From positions 1 to 34,854 of the IMG/VR virus record IMGVR_UViG_3300007542_000083: a stretch of 34,854 bases of DNA, one strand, 5' to 3'. The position numbers were made by a program, and so were the translations under genes. The stretch comes from a virus. A model generated the notes under the pieces. It saw only the letters and a list, made by a program, of their open reading frames with translations, was not told the DNA's origin and made no database searches. Positions within the stretch are counted from its first letter, which is position 1; every line of letters begins with the position of its first letter. Below are positions 8,612 to 15,383 of the stretch, in pieces.

Positions 8612-9250
8612 ATGCCAAATTTACCAATATCACAATTACCAGCATCAGATGCTTTAACCGGAGCCGAATTATTTGCTGTTGTACAAGGAGGAATTACTAA
8701 ATACACTACTTTAAATAATATTACCTATGCTCCCGGAAATACTTATGGATTATATGCTCAAACAGCAAACAGTACTCCTATAAGCGGTACTACTGCTGAA
8801 AGTTCTTTAATAAATGGGGGAGTAGGAACATTAAGTGTTCCAGCTAACGGTTTTAAAGTCGGTGATAGTTTTAGAGCTATTATGGCTGGTGTTTTAAATG
8901 TTGATAATAACCAAACTCTTCGAATTAGAGTAAAAGCAGGATCAATAGTTTTATTAGATAGTGGTCTTCAATCTATTTCAAACATTACTAACGATGTGTT
9001 TTCTTTAAATATAGATTTTACTATTAGACAAATAGGAGGTGCGGGAACAGCATCTATTGTTTCTTTAGGAGTTTTTAATTATACAAAAACAGTTAATGGT
9101 ACTATTGAAGGTTTTTCTTTTAATACTATTAATAACACTACTTTTAGTACTACAATTAGTAATACTTTAGTCATTACTGCTCAATGGGGTAGTACAAGTA
9201 TTAATAACAGCATTTACAGTGATATATTTGTTTTAAACAAAACTTACTAA
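8612..9250 (+). CDS. Virion appendage-like protein with fibre N-terminal motif
   Basis: The 212-residue product opens with LPISQLPASDALTGAELFAVVQGG, the short segment found at the start of many phage fibre and decoration proteins, where it usually mediates attachment to the particle. The remainder is Ser/Thr/Asn/Ile-rich with alternating hydrophobic residues, suggesting a beta-sandwich (jelly-roll-like) fold of an exposed trimeric knob. No enzymatic motif is visible. It ends just before the hairpin upstream of the DDAH-like gene. A head fibre or minor appendage is the likely role; a tail location cannot be excluded. Confidence 0.55.
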   Translation: MPNLPISQLPASDALTGAELFAVVQGGITKYTTLNNITYAPGNTYGLYAQTANSTPISGTTAESSLINGGVGTLSVPANGFKVGDSFRAIMAGVLNVDNNQTLRIRVKAGSIVLLDSGLQSISNITNDVFSLNIDFTIRQIGGAGTASIVSLGVFNYTKTVNGTIEGFSFNTINNTTFSTTISNTLVITAQWGSTSINNSIYSDIFVLNKTY

Positions 9251-9253
9251 TCC

Positions 9254-9286
9254 CTATACTTACCTAGGTCTAGGTAATATGTATAG
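9254..9286 (+). promoter_or_regulatory. Inverted repeat spanning the start of the DDAH-like gene
   Basis: TTACCTAG (9260-9267) and CTAGGTAA (9270-9277) are perfect complements with a 2-nt centre, and outer arms CTATAC (9254-9259) and GTATAG (9281-9286) can pair. The ATG at 9279 lies in the bulge between the arms. No T run follows. It could sequester that start codon or be a protein-binding palindrome; if closed, the internal ATG at 9318 would remain accessible. Confidence 0.45.
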
Positions 9287-10232
9287 TAGAATAATAAGTT
9301 TAACTAATAGTTTTAAAATGAAAGAGACCCCAAGTCAGTTACAATTACAAAGTTATGTAATGAACTTCCCTTTTTCGCTATCAACAGCGGATCCGAACAA
9401 CATCTGGATGCAAGAATTAACAGATGAAGAATTAGCAATTAATAGACCTAAAGCATACAAGCAATTTATGGACTTGTATAACTTTATGGCTGGACAATCA
9501 CTTGTTTATTTACTACCCTCAGAAGGTAATCTACAAGACCAAGTTTATGTAGCTAATTTGGGTTTACAATTACCTCATATTACAGACTCTAATAAAATTT
9601 TATTATCAAACTTTACATCAGACCCACGTAAAGGTGAAGAGTGGGTTGGTAAACATTTCTTTGATATGATGGGTTACGAAACTCATATTTCTCCTTTTAA
9701 ATGGGAAGGTGAAGCAGATATCAAATACCTTTACGATAATGTTTACATTGGTGGTTATGGTATCCGTTCAAATATTAAATCTTATGAATGGATGGAAGAA
9801 CAATTTGGTATGAATATTATCAAAGTAGCTATGGTTGATGAATATTTATACCATTTAGATTGTTCTATTTTTCCATTAAATACCGACCAAACATTAATTT
9901 GTACGGAGCTGTTTGACCCTGAAGAAATACGCGCTATAGAACAACATACTGAGATTATAGACATAGATGTTGAGGATGCCTTGGGAGGAATAACTAATTC
10001 TGTACGCATGGGTAATATGATTTTATGCGCCTCAAACATTTCAGAAATGAAAAAATCTCATGAATATTATGAGGGTGAAAAACATAAAATTGAAACACTA
10101 GAAAAAATCTGTTCTGATGCAGGTATGGAACCTGTAATATTTAACTTGTCAGAATATATGAAATCAGGTGCTATGTTGTCTTGTATGGTAATGCACTTGA
10201 ATAGAGTTGACCATTCTAAAACTTTACTATAA
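9279..10232 (+). CDS. Amidinotransferase / dimethylarginine dimethylaminohydrolase-like enzyme
   Basis: The product belongs to the guanidine-modifying superfamily (DDAH, arginine/agmatine deiminases, amidinotransferases), which use a Cys-His pair on guanidino substrates. Visible blocks are MNFPFSLST (28-36), DQVYVANLGL (87-96), PRKGEE (116-121), EGEADIKYL (143-151) with VYIGGYGIRS (155-164), YHLDCSIFPL (191-200, His192) and the C-terminal SCMVMHLNR with Cys302. The active-site set therefore looks complete. The substrate cannot be assigned. The length of 317 residues is near family norm (about 250-370). The first 13 residues are weak and the start may be the ATG at 9318. The next gene begins on its last stop base, so the two are translationally coupled. 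An enzyme of this kind inside a virion gene cluster is unusual. Confidence 0.75.
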   Translation: MYSRIISLTNSFKMKETPSQLQLQSYVMNFPFSLSTADPNNIWMQELTDEELAINRPKAYKQFMDLYNFMAGQSLVYLLPSEGNLQDQVYVANLGLQLPHITDSNKILLSNFTSDPRKGEEWVGKHFFDMMGYETHISPFKWEGEADIKYLYDNVYIGGYGIRSNIKSYEWMEEQFGMNIIKVAMVDEYLYHLDCSIFPLNTDQTLICTELFDPEEIRAIEQHTEIIDIDVEDALGGITNSVRMGNMILCASNISEMKKSHEYYEGEKHKIETLEKICSDAGMEPVIFNLSEYMKSGAMLSCMVMHLNRVDHSKTLL

Positions 10233-10957
10233 TGGCACAAACATTAAAAGAATGGTTAGGAGGGGAAGTTAAACAATTACAAAAACTTCCTGTTGGTGAT
10301 TTATCTAATACTTTCTTTTTTAGAGATCCTATTAGACCAAATTATATAGATCACGAACATTTTTATAGTCCTGCTGATGGAACTATTTTATACCAAAAAG
10401 TAGTACAACCTGATGAGGCTGTTGTTGAAATTAAAGGTATGAATTATACCTTAAAAGATGTTGTAGGTGATGACGAATATAATAAACCATCTTTAGTGAT
10501 TGGTATTTTTATGTCTTTTTACGATGTTCATATTAACAGAATTCCTTATGGAGGAATATTAACTTATGAACATTTGGAACCTATTGAGTCTACAAATAAA
10601 CCAATGTTAGCAGTTGAAAAAGATATCTTAAATAAAGTTATCAATCCAGCTAATATGGAATACTTAAAATACAACGAACGTATGTTTAATCAGATATATG
10701 TTCCTTCTTTAAATTATACTTATTATTTAATACAAATAGCTGATGAAGATGTAAACGTAATTGCTCCATTTAAGAAGCAATTAGATCTTTGTGCCCAAAA
10801 CGAAAGATTTAGTCTAATTAGGTGGGGCTCTCAAGTTGATCTAGTATTACCACTAGATGAGAGATTCGAATTTGAGACAGTGTTAGACGATGCTATGCAC
10901 GTTAACGCTGGACTCGATAAATTAGTAAAAATCAATTTCAAAAATTATGACCTCTAA
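10232..10957 (+). CDS. psd-like: Phosphatidylserine decarboxylase-like pyruvoyl enzyme
   Basis: Phosphatidylserine decarboxylase converts phosphatidylserine to phosphatidylethanolamine and is made as a proenzyme that cuts itself at a Gly-Ser bond to form a pyruvoyl group. The family signature is present: SPADGTI (46-52, Asp49), FMSFYDVHINRIPYGG (93-108, His100), YNER (147-150) and the self-cleavage site RWGSQVDLVLP (197-207, Gly199-Ser200). Asp49, His100 and Ser200 fit the catalytic triad of self-processing, so the gene appears intact. At 241 residues it resembles short soluble forms, and no membrane helix is visible. It overlaps the DDAH-like gene by 1 nt and PhoH by 11 nt. The lipid substrate is inferred from the family only. 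Confidence 0.82.
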   Translation: MAQTLKEWLGGEVKQLQKLPVGDLSNTFFFRDPIRPNYIDHEHFYSPADGTILYQKVVQPDEAVVEIKGMNYTLKDVVGDDEYNKPSLVIGIFMSFYDVHINRIPYGGILTYEHLEPIESTNKPMLAVEKDILNKVINPANMEYLKYNERMFNQIYVPSLNYTYYLIQIADEDVNVIAPFKKQLDLCAQNERFSLIRWGSQVDLVLPLDERFEFETVLDDAMHVNAGLDKLVKINFKNYDL

Positions 10958-11681
10958 CCACCATGAAGACGAGATCTTCAAAGAGAAAAGAAAACCAAAA
11001 AATCCAATTAGATTTAAAATTTCTTTAAACGAAGAACAAAAAGAAGCTAAAGCTAAAATTTTAGACAACACAATTACTTTATTAGCAGGAGCAGCAGGTT
11101 CAGGCAAAACCTTACTTGCCTGTCAAATTGCTCTTGAAAAATTATTTATGAAGGATTGTGAAAAGGTTATAATTACTCGCCCAACAGTATCTAAAGAAGA
11201 TATTGGATTTCTACCAGGCGATTTAAGAGAAAAAATGGATCCTTGGGTACAACCTATTTATCAAAACATGTTTTTACTTTATGATAAAGACAAAATAGAA
11301 AAGTGTATAAGCGATGGTTTGATAGAAATAGTGCCTGTATCATTTATGAGGGGACGTACGTTTGTAAACAGTGTAGTAATTGTAGACGAGGCTCAAAACG
11401 TTACACATGAGCAAATGGAAATGATTGTTACCCGTATAGGTAAAGGATCTAAAATGATGGTTTGTGGAGACGATGCTCAGGTTGACTTAAAACAAAAACG
11501 TGATTCTGGATTTAAATTTTTATATAAATCAGCTCGTAAAATTAAAGGATTAGAAGCTATTACTTTAAAACAAAATCATAGAGATGATATTGTAGAAGCA
11601 TTGATTGACTTGTATAATGAGGCATATGAACAAGGATTAACCTTAGGTACATCAGGAACTAACGGAACTTCAAAGAGATGA
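10947..11681 (+). CDS. phoH: PhoH-like P-loop ATPase
   Basis: PhoH-family ATPases are common in marine T4-like phages; their role is still debated (RNA metabolism or phosphate stress). The 244-residue product has Walker A GAAGSGKT (48-55), the family block ITRPTVSKEDIGFLPGDLREKM (76-97, split here by me), Walker B VVIVDEAQN (143-151) and GDDAQVD (174-180). The start overlaps the psd-like gene by 11 nt in another frame, giving a three-gene coupled set. The stop codon TGA abuts the intergenic motif, which opens the next unit. The family call is secure. Confidence 0.93.
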   Translation: MTSNHHEDEIFKEKRKPKNPIRFKISLNEEQKEAKAKILDNTITLLAGAAGSGKTLLACQIALEKLFMKDCEKVIITRPTVSKEDIGFLPGDLREKMDPWVQPIYQNMFLLYDKDKIEKCISDGLIEIVPVSFMRGRTFVNSVVIVDEAQNVTHEQMEMIVTRIGKGSKMMVCGDDAQVDLKQKRDSGFKFLYKSARKIKGLEAITLKQNHRDDIVEALIDLYNEAYEQGLTLGTSGTNGTSKR

Positions 11682-11690
11682 TATTTATAA
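11681..11690 (+). promoter_or_regulatory. Intergenic ATATTTATAA motif, copy 4
   Basis: ATATTTATAA starts on the last base of the phoH stop codon and ends 6 nt before the ATG at 11697. The context TGATATTTATAA is shared with the copy before 25850. Confidence 0.42.
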
Positions 11691-11696
11691 TATATC

Positions 11697-12182
11697 ATGG
11701 CTAATTTAACTGTAACTATACAAGAAACCGTAATATTACCTAATAATAATGTTGAAACTGCTTTAAATTCAAAAATTATTACAGGAGTTAATCAGGTTCA
11801 AAGAAGAACAGACACTATAGGACCTACCTTTAGTGGCAGTGGTCAACAAATTTTAGCTTTTGTTGACAGTGAATCACAACAAGTAGCAGGTTCATTTGTA
11901 CGAGATGCTGTAAAATATATTAGAATTACTAATTTAAACAATACTACAGCTTGTGATATTTATTTAATTCAAACAAGTGAAGATGAAACTTTATTCCAAT
12001 TAGATGCTGGTAAATCATTAATGTTTGCTAATGCTTATTTTGATTCATCTAATACTACTCAATATGTAGCTGGTGATTATGTTGATCAATTATATTTTTC
12101 ATCATTCTCTACTTTAGATTCTATAATGGCAAAATCTCAATCAGGAAGCATTCAATTAGAATACTTTGTAGCTTCTTCATAA
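11697..12182 (+). CDS. Virion-like beta protein of unknown function
   Basis: The 161-residue product is rich in Thr, Ser, Val, Ile and Asn with alternating hydrophobic residues, suggesting a beta-sandwich. Residues about 60-110 (VKYIRITNLNNT-A-DIYLIQTS) resemble short strands with loops seen in small phage structural proteins. There are no catalytic motifs, signal peptide or membrane helix. Its place between the enzyme trio and a fibre-like protein, both flanked by the same intergenic motif, suggests a minor virion component. I recognise no named family. Confidence 0.5.
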   Translation: MANLTVTIQETVILPNNNVETALNSKIITGVNQVQRRTDTIGPTFSGSGQQILAFVDSESQQVAGSFVRDAVKYIRITNLNNTTACDIYLIQTSEDETLFQLDAGKSLMFANAYFDSSNTTQYVAGDYVDQLYFSSFSTLDSIMAKSQSGSIQLEYFVASS

Positions 12183-12191
12183 TATTTATAA
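12182..12191 (+). promoter_or_regulatory. Intergenic ATATTTATAA motif, copy 5
   Basis: ATATTTATAA begins on the last base of the previous stop codon (TAA, 12180-12182) and lies 13 nt before the ATG at 12205. Confidence 0.42.
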
Positions 12192-12204
12192 TAAACTTTA
12201 GACC

Positions 12205-12579
12205 ATGGCATTAACTTATAGAAACGTAAAAGGTGAAGCATTAACTATTGATGAATTAGATGCTAACTTTCAATACTTTACAGGATCACACTCTATTACA
12301 GGATCATTAATAGTAAGCTCGGCAGTAACAGCTTCTGTCTTTACTGGTTCTTTTGTAGGAACAGGTGCTCTTACCACATTAACAACTACAGGAACACTTA
12401 CAGCTTCAGGATCATTAAGCACTTTTAACTATGTTTCAGGATCTGTTCTTACTCCAACACAATCAGCTGCTCCAAATTTTGATGGTGTAGATGGTCAATT
12501 TACTTTTGCTACTGTTAGTGGACAGTATTACATTTATGTTTGGATGAATGGTGGTTGGAGATCAGCTGAATTAACTTAA
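12205..12579 (+). CDS. Short fibre-adapter-like protein
   Basis: The 124-residue product begins ALTYRNVKGEALTIDELDANFQYF; the LTxxELDxNF element is typical of the start of phage tail-fibre and collar proteins. The middle (about residues 30-85) is a Thr/Ser/Gly repeat-like stretch with ITGSLIVSS, very similar to VITGSLVISGS near the start of the giant fibre protein at 15384. The C-terminal 35 residues (FTFATVSGQYYIYVWMNGGWRS) look like a small folded tip. It is probably a particle-bound fibre or adapter. A terminator follows. Confidence 0.55.
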   Translation: MALTYRNVKGEALTIDELDANFQYFTGSHSITGSLIVSSAVTASVFTGSFVGTGALTTLTTTGTLTASGSLSTFNYVSGSVLTPTQSAAPNFDGVDGQFTFATVSGQYYIYVWMNGGWRSAELT

Positions 12580-12602
12580 ATATAATAATAAAATAAATAT
12601 AT

Positions 12603-12633
12603 AAAGGGTTCCTAAATTGGAACCCTTTTTTTT
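12603..12633 (+). terminator. Rho-independent terminator before the neck genes
   Basis: A perfect 10-bp stem (12603-12612 with 12619-12628) closes a 6-nt loop and runs into eight T (12626-12633). It separates the accessory region from the neck module. Confidence 0.9.
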
Positions 12634-12634
12634 C

Positions 12635-12645
12635 ATATTTATAAC
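12635..12645 (+). promoter_or_regulatory. Intergenic ATATTTATAAC motif, copy 6
   Basis: ATATTTATAAC lies 2 nt after the terminator T run and 9 nt before the ATG at 12655. This is the strongest positional argument that the motif is a promoter element. Confidence 0.48.
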
Positions 12646-12654
12646 AAAATAATT

Positions 12655-13887
12655 ATGGCATCTACTGTAATTCCAATATGGCCCGGTTCAGCATCTTTTG
12701 CTCAAGTATATAATAATTATTATGTTAGTGGTAATTGGCCACCACCAACCCCTTTTGGGTTTTATGATAATGATCCTCAATTCCAAACCGATGCTAATAA
12801 AGTTTCTAACTTTTGTGCTTTGCACTTAGGTTATCCTATTGAAAACGTCGAATTACAAGATATTAACTTTTTTGCTGCTTTCGAAGAAGCAGTAACAGTA
12901 TATGGAAACGAATTATACGCTTTTCAATTAAGAGATAATTACTTATCTTTAGAAGGAGCTTCAACTCAAATTGATGTAAATAATTCTGTATTTACTCCTA
13001 CAATGGCTACTGTTGTTAGATTATCTCAACAGTATGGTGAAGAAGCAGGTGCTGGAGGTAATGTAACTTGGTATCAAGGCAGATTAACTCTAGTACCAGG
13101 ACAACAAAGATATGATTTATCAGCGTGGGCTGAAGCTGAAGGTATAACCGGAGGTATAGAAATTAAAAATGTTTGGTATCAACCACCACCTGCAGTTAAC
13201 CAGTTATATTCAACTGCCTTGTTAACAGGCCAGGGTGGCTTGGGAGGTGTCCCTCCAGCCGGTTTATACGGCTATGGATACGGTTACTCAAACTATTTAA
13301 TGATGCCTACCAGCTTTACTATGCAAAACATTCAAGCAATTGAAATGCAAAACCAAGTAATGCTTTCAAATTATACCTTTAATATTATAGATAATGTATT
13401 AACAGTATTCCCTGTTCCTGGAACAGGTTTTGGTGGAGAGGGATTTGAAGGAGGAGAAGAATTATATTATGGTCAATACTTAGTATTTGATTTTATTAAA
13501 ATACAAGATAGAATTGATGCTGCTTTTGCAGATGGTACAAACAAAATTACCAACACATCAGATGCTCCTTATTTAAATCCAACCTATTCTAAAATTAATT
13601 CAATAGGTAGAAGCTGGATTTTTGAATATACTTTAGCTAAAGCTAAAGAAATGTTAGGTTTAACTCGTAACAAATATTCTCAAATTCCTATTCCTGGGGC
13701 TGAAGTAACATTAAATGGTGATTCTTTAGCTACACAAGGTATTGCTGAACAAGAAACTTTAATTACAAGATTAAGAGAATATTTTGATCAAACTTCTCGC
13801 CAAGCATTGCTTGAAAGAAGAGCAGCAGAATCAGCAGCACGTGTACAAGAAATCAATCAGGTACCAATGACAATTTTTATAGGATAA
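12655..13887 (+). CDS. Neck protein, gp13-like (probable)
   Basis: In T4, gp13 and gp14 form the neck that joins head and tail after packaging. The 410-residue product has a C-terminal block (about 320-395: FEYTLAKAKEMLGL, IPIPGAEVTLNGD, LITRLREYFDQTSRQALLERR) like the helical end of gp13-type proteins in marine T4-like phages. Residues about 175-275 carry Gly/Tyr-rich and acidic loops that look like an insertion. It lies 1 nt before a gp14-like gene, as in T4. The call depends on the C-terminal block and gene order; T4 gp13 is about 309 residues, so this version is longer. Confidence 0.55.
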   Translation: MASTVIPIWPGSASFAQVYNNYYVSGNWPPPTPFGFYDNDPQFQTDANKVSNFCALHLGYPIENVELQDINFFAAFEEAVTVYGNELYAFQLRDNYLSLEGASTQIDVNNSVFTPTMATVVRLSQQYGEEAGAGGNVTWYQGRLTLVPGQQRYDLSAWAEAEGITGGIEIKNVWYQPPPAVNQLYSTALLTGQGGLGGVPPAGLYGYGYGYSNYLMMPTSFTMQNIQAIEMQNQVMLSNYTFNIIDNVLTVFPVPGTGFGGEGFEGGEELYYGQYLVFDFIKIQDRIDAAFADGTNKITNTSDAPYLNPTYSKINSIGRSWIFEYTLAKAKEMLGLTRNKYSQIPIPGAEVTLNGDSLATQGIAEQETLITRLREYFDQTSRQALLERRAAESAARVQEINQVPMTIFIG

Positions 13888-13888
13888 T

Positions 13889-14410
13889 ATGGCACTATAC
13901 GGACAAATGAGAGATATTAGTATGTTTCGATTCGTGAATCGCGAATTGATGCATAACATTATTTCTCAACAATGCGTATTTTACAAATACAATTCAACAA
14001 AAACAAAAGTAAACATGTATGGTGAAGCAACAACTGGAAGATATTTTGCTGATCCTGTTATATTGTTTGCTTTAATTGAAACTAGCCAGTTTGAAAACCC
14101 AACAAGTGATTTTGGTGTAGATTTTAATTGGAACGTTCAATATAGATTTTTAAAAGACGATTTAGTAGACGCTCAGGTTTTCCCAGAAGCAGGGGATATT
14201 ATTATGTTCCAAAATGGTTATTGGGAGATAGATAACGTTAGTACAGCTCAATTCTTTGTAGGTAAAGATCCTAAATATCCTTATTTAGATGGAGCAGGAT
14301 CAAATCCGTACGAAGAAGATTTAGGTCAGTTTGGATATAGTGTATCAGTTATATGTACAGCTCACTATACCCCATCAGACAAAGTTAACATAGAATTATC
14401 AAGATTATAA
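13889..14410 (+). CDS. 14: Neck protein, gp14-like
   Basis: The 173-residue product shows the gp14 pattern: an early QQCVFYKYNSTKTKVNMYGEA segment (27-47), a Pro-Val-hydrophobic strand (56-61), a DFGVDFNWNVQYRFLKDDLV region (74-93) and GDIIMFQNGYWEID (102-115), as in the T4 collar protein that completes the head. T4 gp14 is longer (256), so this is a compact form. It overlaps the next gene by 1 nt. Gene order gp13-gp14-gp15 supports the assignment. Confidence 0.68.
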   Translation: MALYGQMRDISMFRFVNRELMHNIISQQCVFYKYNSTKTKVNMYGEATTGRYFADPVILFALIETSQFENPTSDFGVDFNWNVQYRFLKDDLVDAQVFPEAGDIIMFQNGYWEIDNVSTAQFFVGKDPKYPYLDGAGSNPYEEDLGQFGYSVSVICTAHYTPSDKVNIELSRL

Positions 14411-15351
14411 TGGCTCAAGTTAGAAAACCAATACCAAAAACCCAACAACAGCTCTCTAATGAGCAGGTCACTCCTTATGATCAGCAGGCAGGTAACCCAA
14501 ATAACTTTATACAAACACCTCAAAATAACAGAGCCTTAAATACATCTTTTAAAGGTGATACTGTTAAACCTTTTAGTGTTGGTATTCAAGATATTGATGA
14601 GGCTGTATTTTATTACTTTCAAAATGTAATTCAACCCTCAGTAATACAAAATGGATCTAGATTAAATGTTCCTGTAATTTATGGTTCACCTGAAAAATGG
14701 AAATCATATCAAAAAGATGGATATTATAGAGATCAAAAGGGTAAAATTATGGCTCCTTTGATTATGTTCAAAAGAACAGATATAACTAAAAATAGAACCA
14801 TTGCAAATAAATTAGATGCTAACTATCCTAATAACTTTGGAGTATTTACAAAACAATATACTCAAAGAGATGCTTATTCTAATTTTAAAGTATTATCTAA
14901 TAGAATCCCTCAAAAAGAATTCTATGCTGTAGTAGTACCAGATTATGTTACTGTAACTTATGAAGTAGCTGTATTTACTTACTACGTAGAACAATTAAAT
15001 AAAATAGTAGAGGCAATGGAATACGCTTCAGATGCTTACTGGGGTAATCCACAACGTTACCAATTTAAAGCAATGATTGATTCATTTGGTTTCCAAACTG
15101 AATTAACTCAAGATAGTGAAAGAATAGTTAGAAGCACATTTAGTGTTAAATTAAACGGATATATTATACCAGAAATATTACAAAAAGATATAACAGCCCT
15201 TAAGAAATTTTCAAATAAGACCAAAATTATATTCTCAGTTGAAGCTGTAGATAACGCTGCTTTCTTTGAAGGCAACGTAGTAGGAGACAGAATTGTAACA
15301 GAAACAGCTTCTGACAAAGAAACTCAAAATAGATCAACTGCAATTGGATAA
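14410..15351 (+). CDS. 15: Tail completion and sheath stabilizer protein, gp15-like
   Basis: T4 gp15 caps the tail and stabilises the sheath where the tail meets the neck. The product has 313 residues (T4: 272). Family-like blocks are VPVIYGSPEKWKSYQKDGYYRD (87-108, split by me), APLIMFKRTDI (115-125), FTKQYTQRDAYSNFKVL and YYVEQLNKIVEAMEYASDAYWG. The first 45 residues are Gln/Asn/Pro-rich and probably flexible. It ends the neck module; sheath, tube and terminase genes are not in the window. Confidence 0.68.
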   Translation: MAQVRKPIPKTQQQLSNEQVTPYDQQAGNPNNFIQTPQNNRALNTSFKGDTVKPFSVGIQDIDEAVFYYFQNVIQPSVIQNGSRLNVPVIYGSPEKWKSYQKDGYYRDQKGKIMAPLIMFKRTDITKNRTIANKLDANYPNNFGVFTKQYTQRDAYSNFKVLSNRIPQKEFYAVVVPDYVTVTYEVAVFTYYVEQLNKIVEAMEYASDAYWGNPQRYQFKAMIDSFGFQTELTQDSERIVRSTFSVKLNGYIIPEILQKDITALKKFSNKTKIIFSVEAVDNAAFFEGNVVGDRIVTETASDKETQNRSTAIG

Positions 15352-15355
15352 CCTG

Positions 15356-15365
15356 ATATTTATAC
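15356..15365 (+). promoter_or_regulatory. Intergenic ATATTTATAC motif, copy 7
   Basis: ATATTTATAC lies 18 nt before the ATG at 15384 of the giant fibre gene, in the 32-nt gap after the gp15-like gene. Confidence 0.4.
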
Positions 15366-15383
15366 CAGATAACATCTAAGTTA

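Noticed and set aside
9842-9851. Further copy of the ATATTTATA motif
   Set aside because: It lies inside the DDAH-like coding sequence (Tyr-Leu-Tyr region) away from any gene start, so probably chance.
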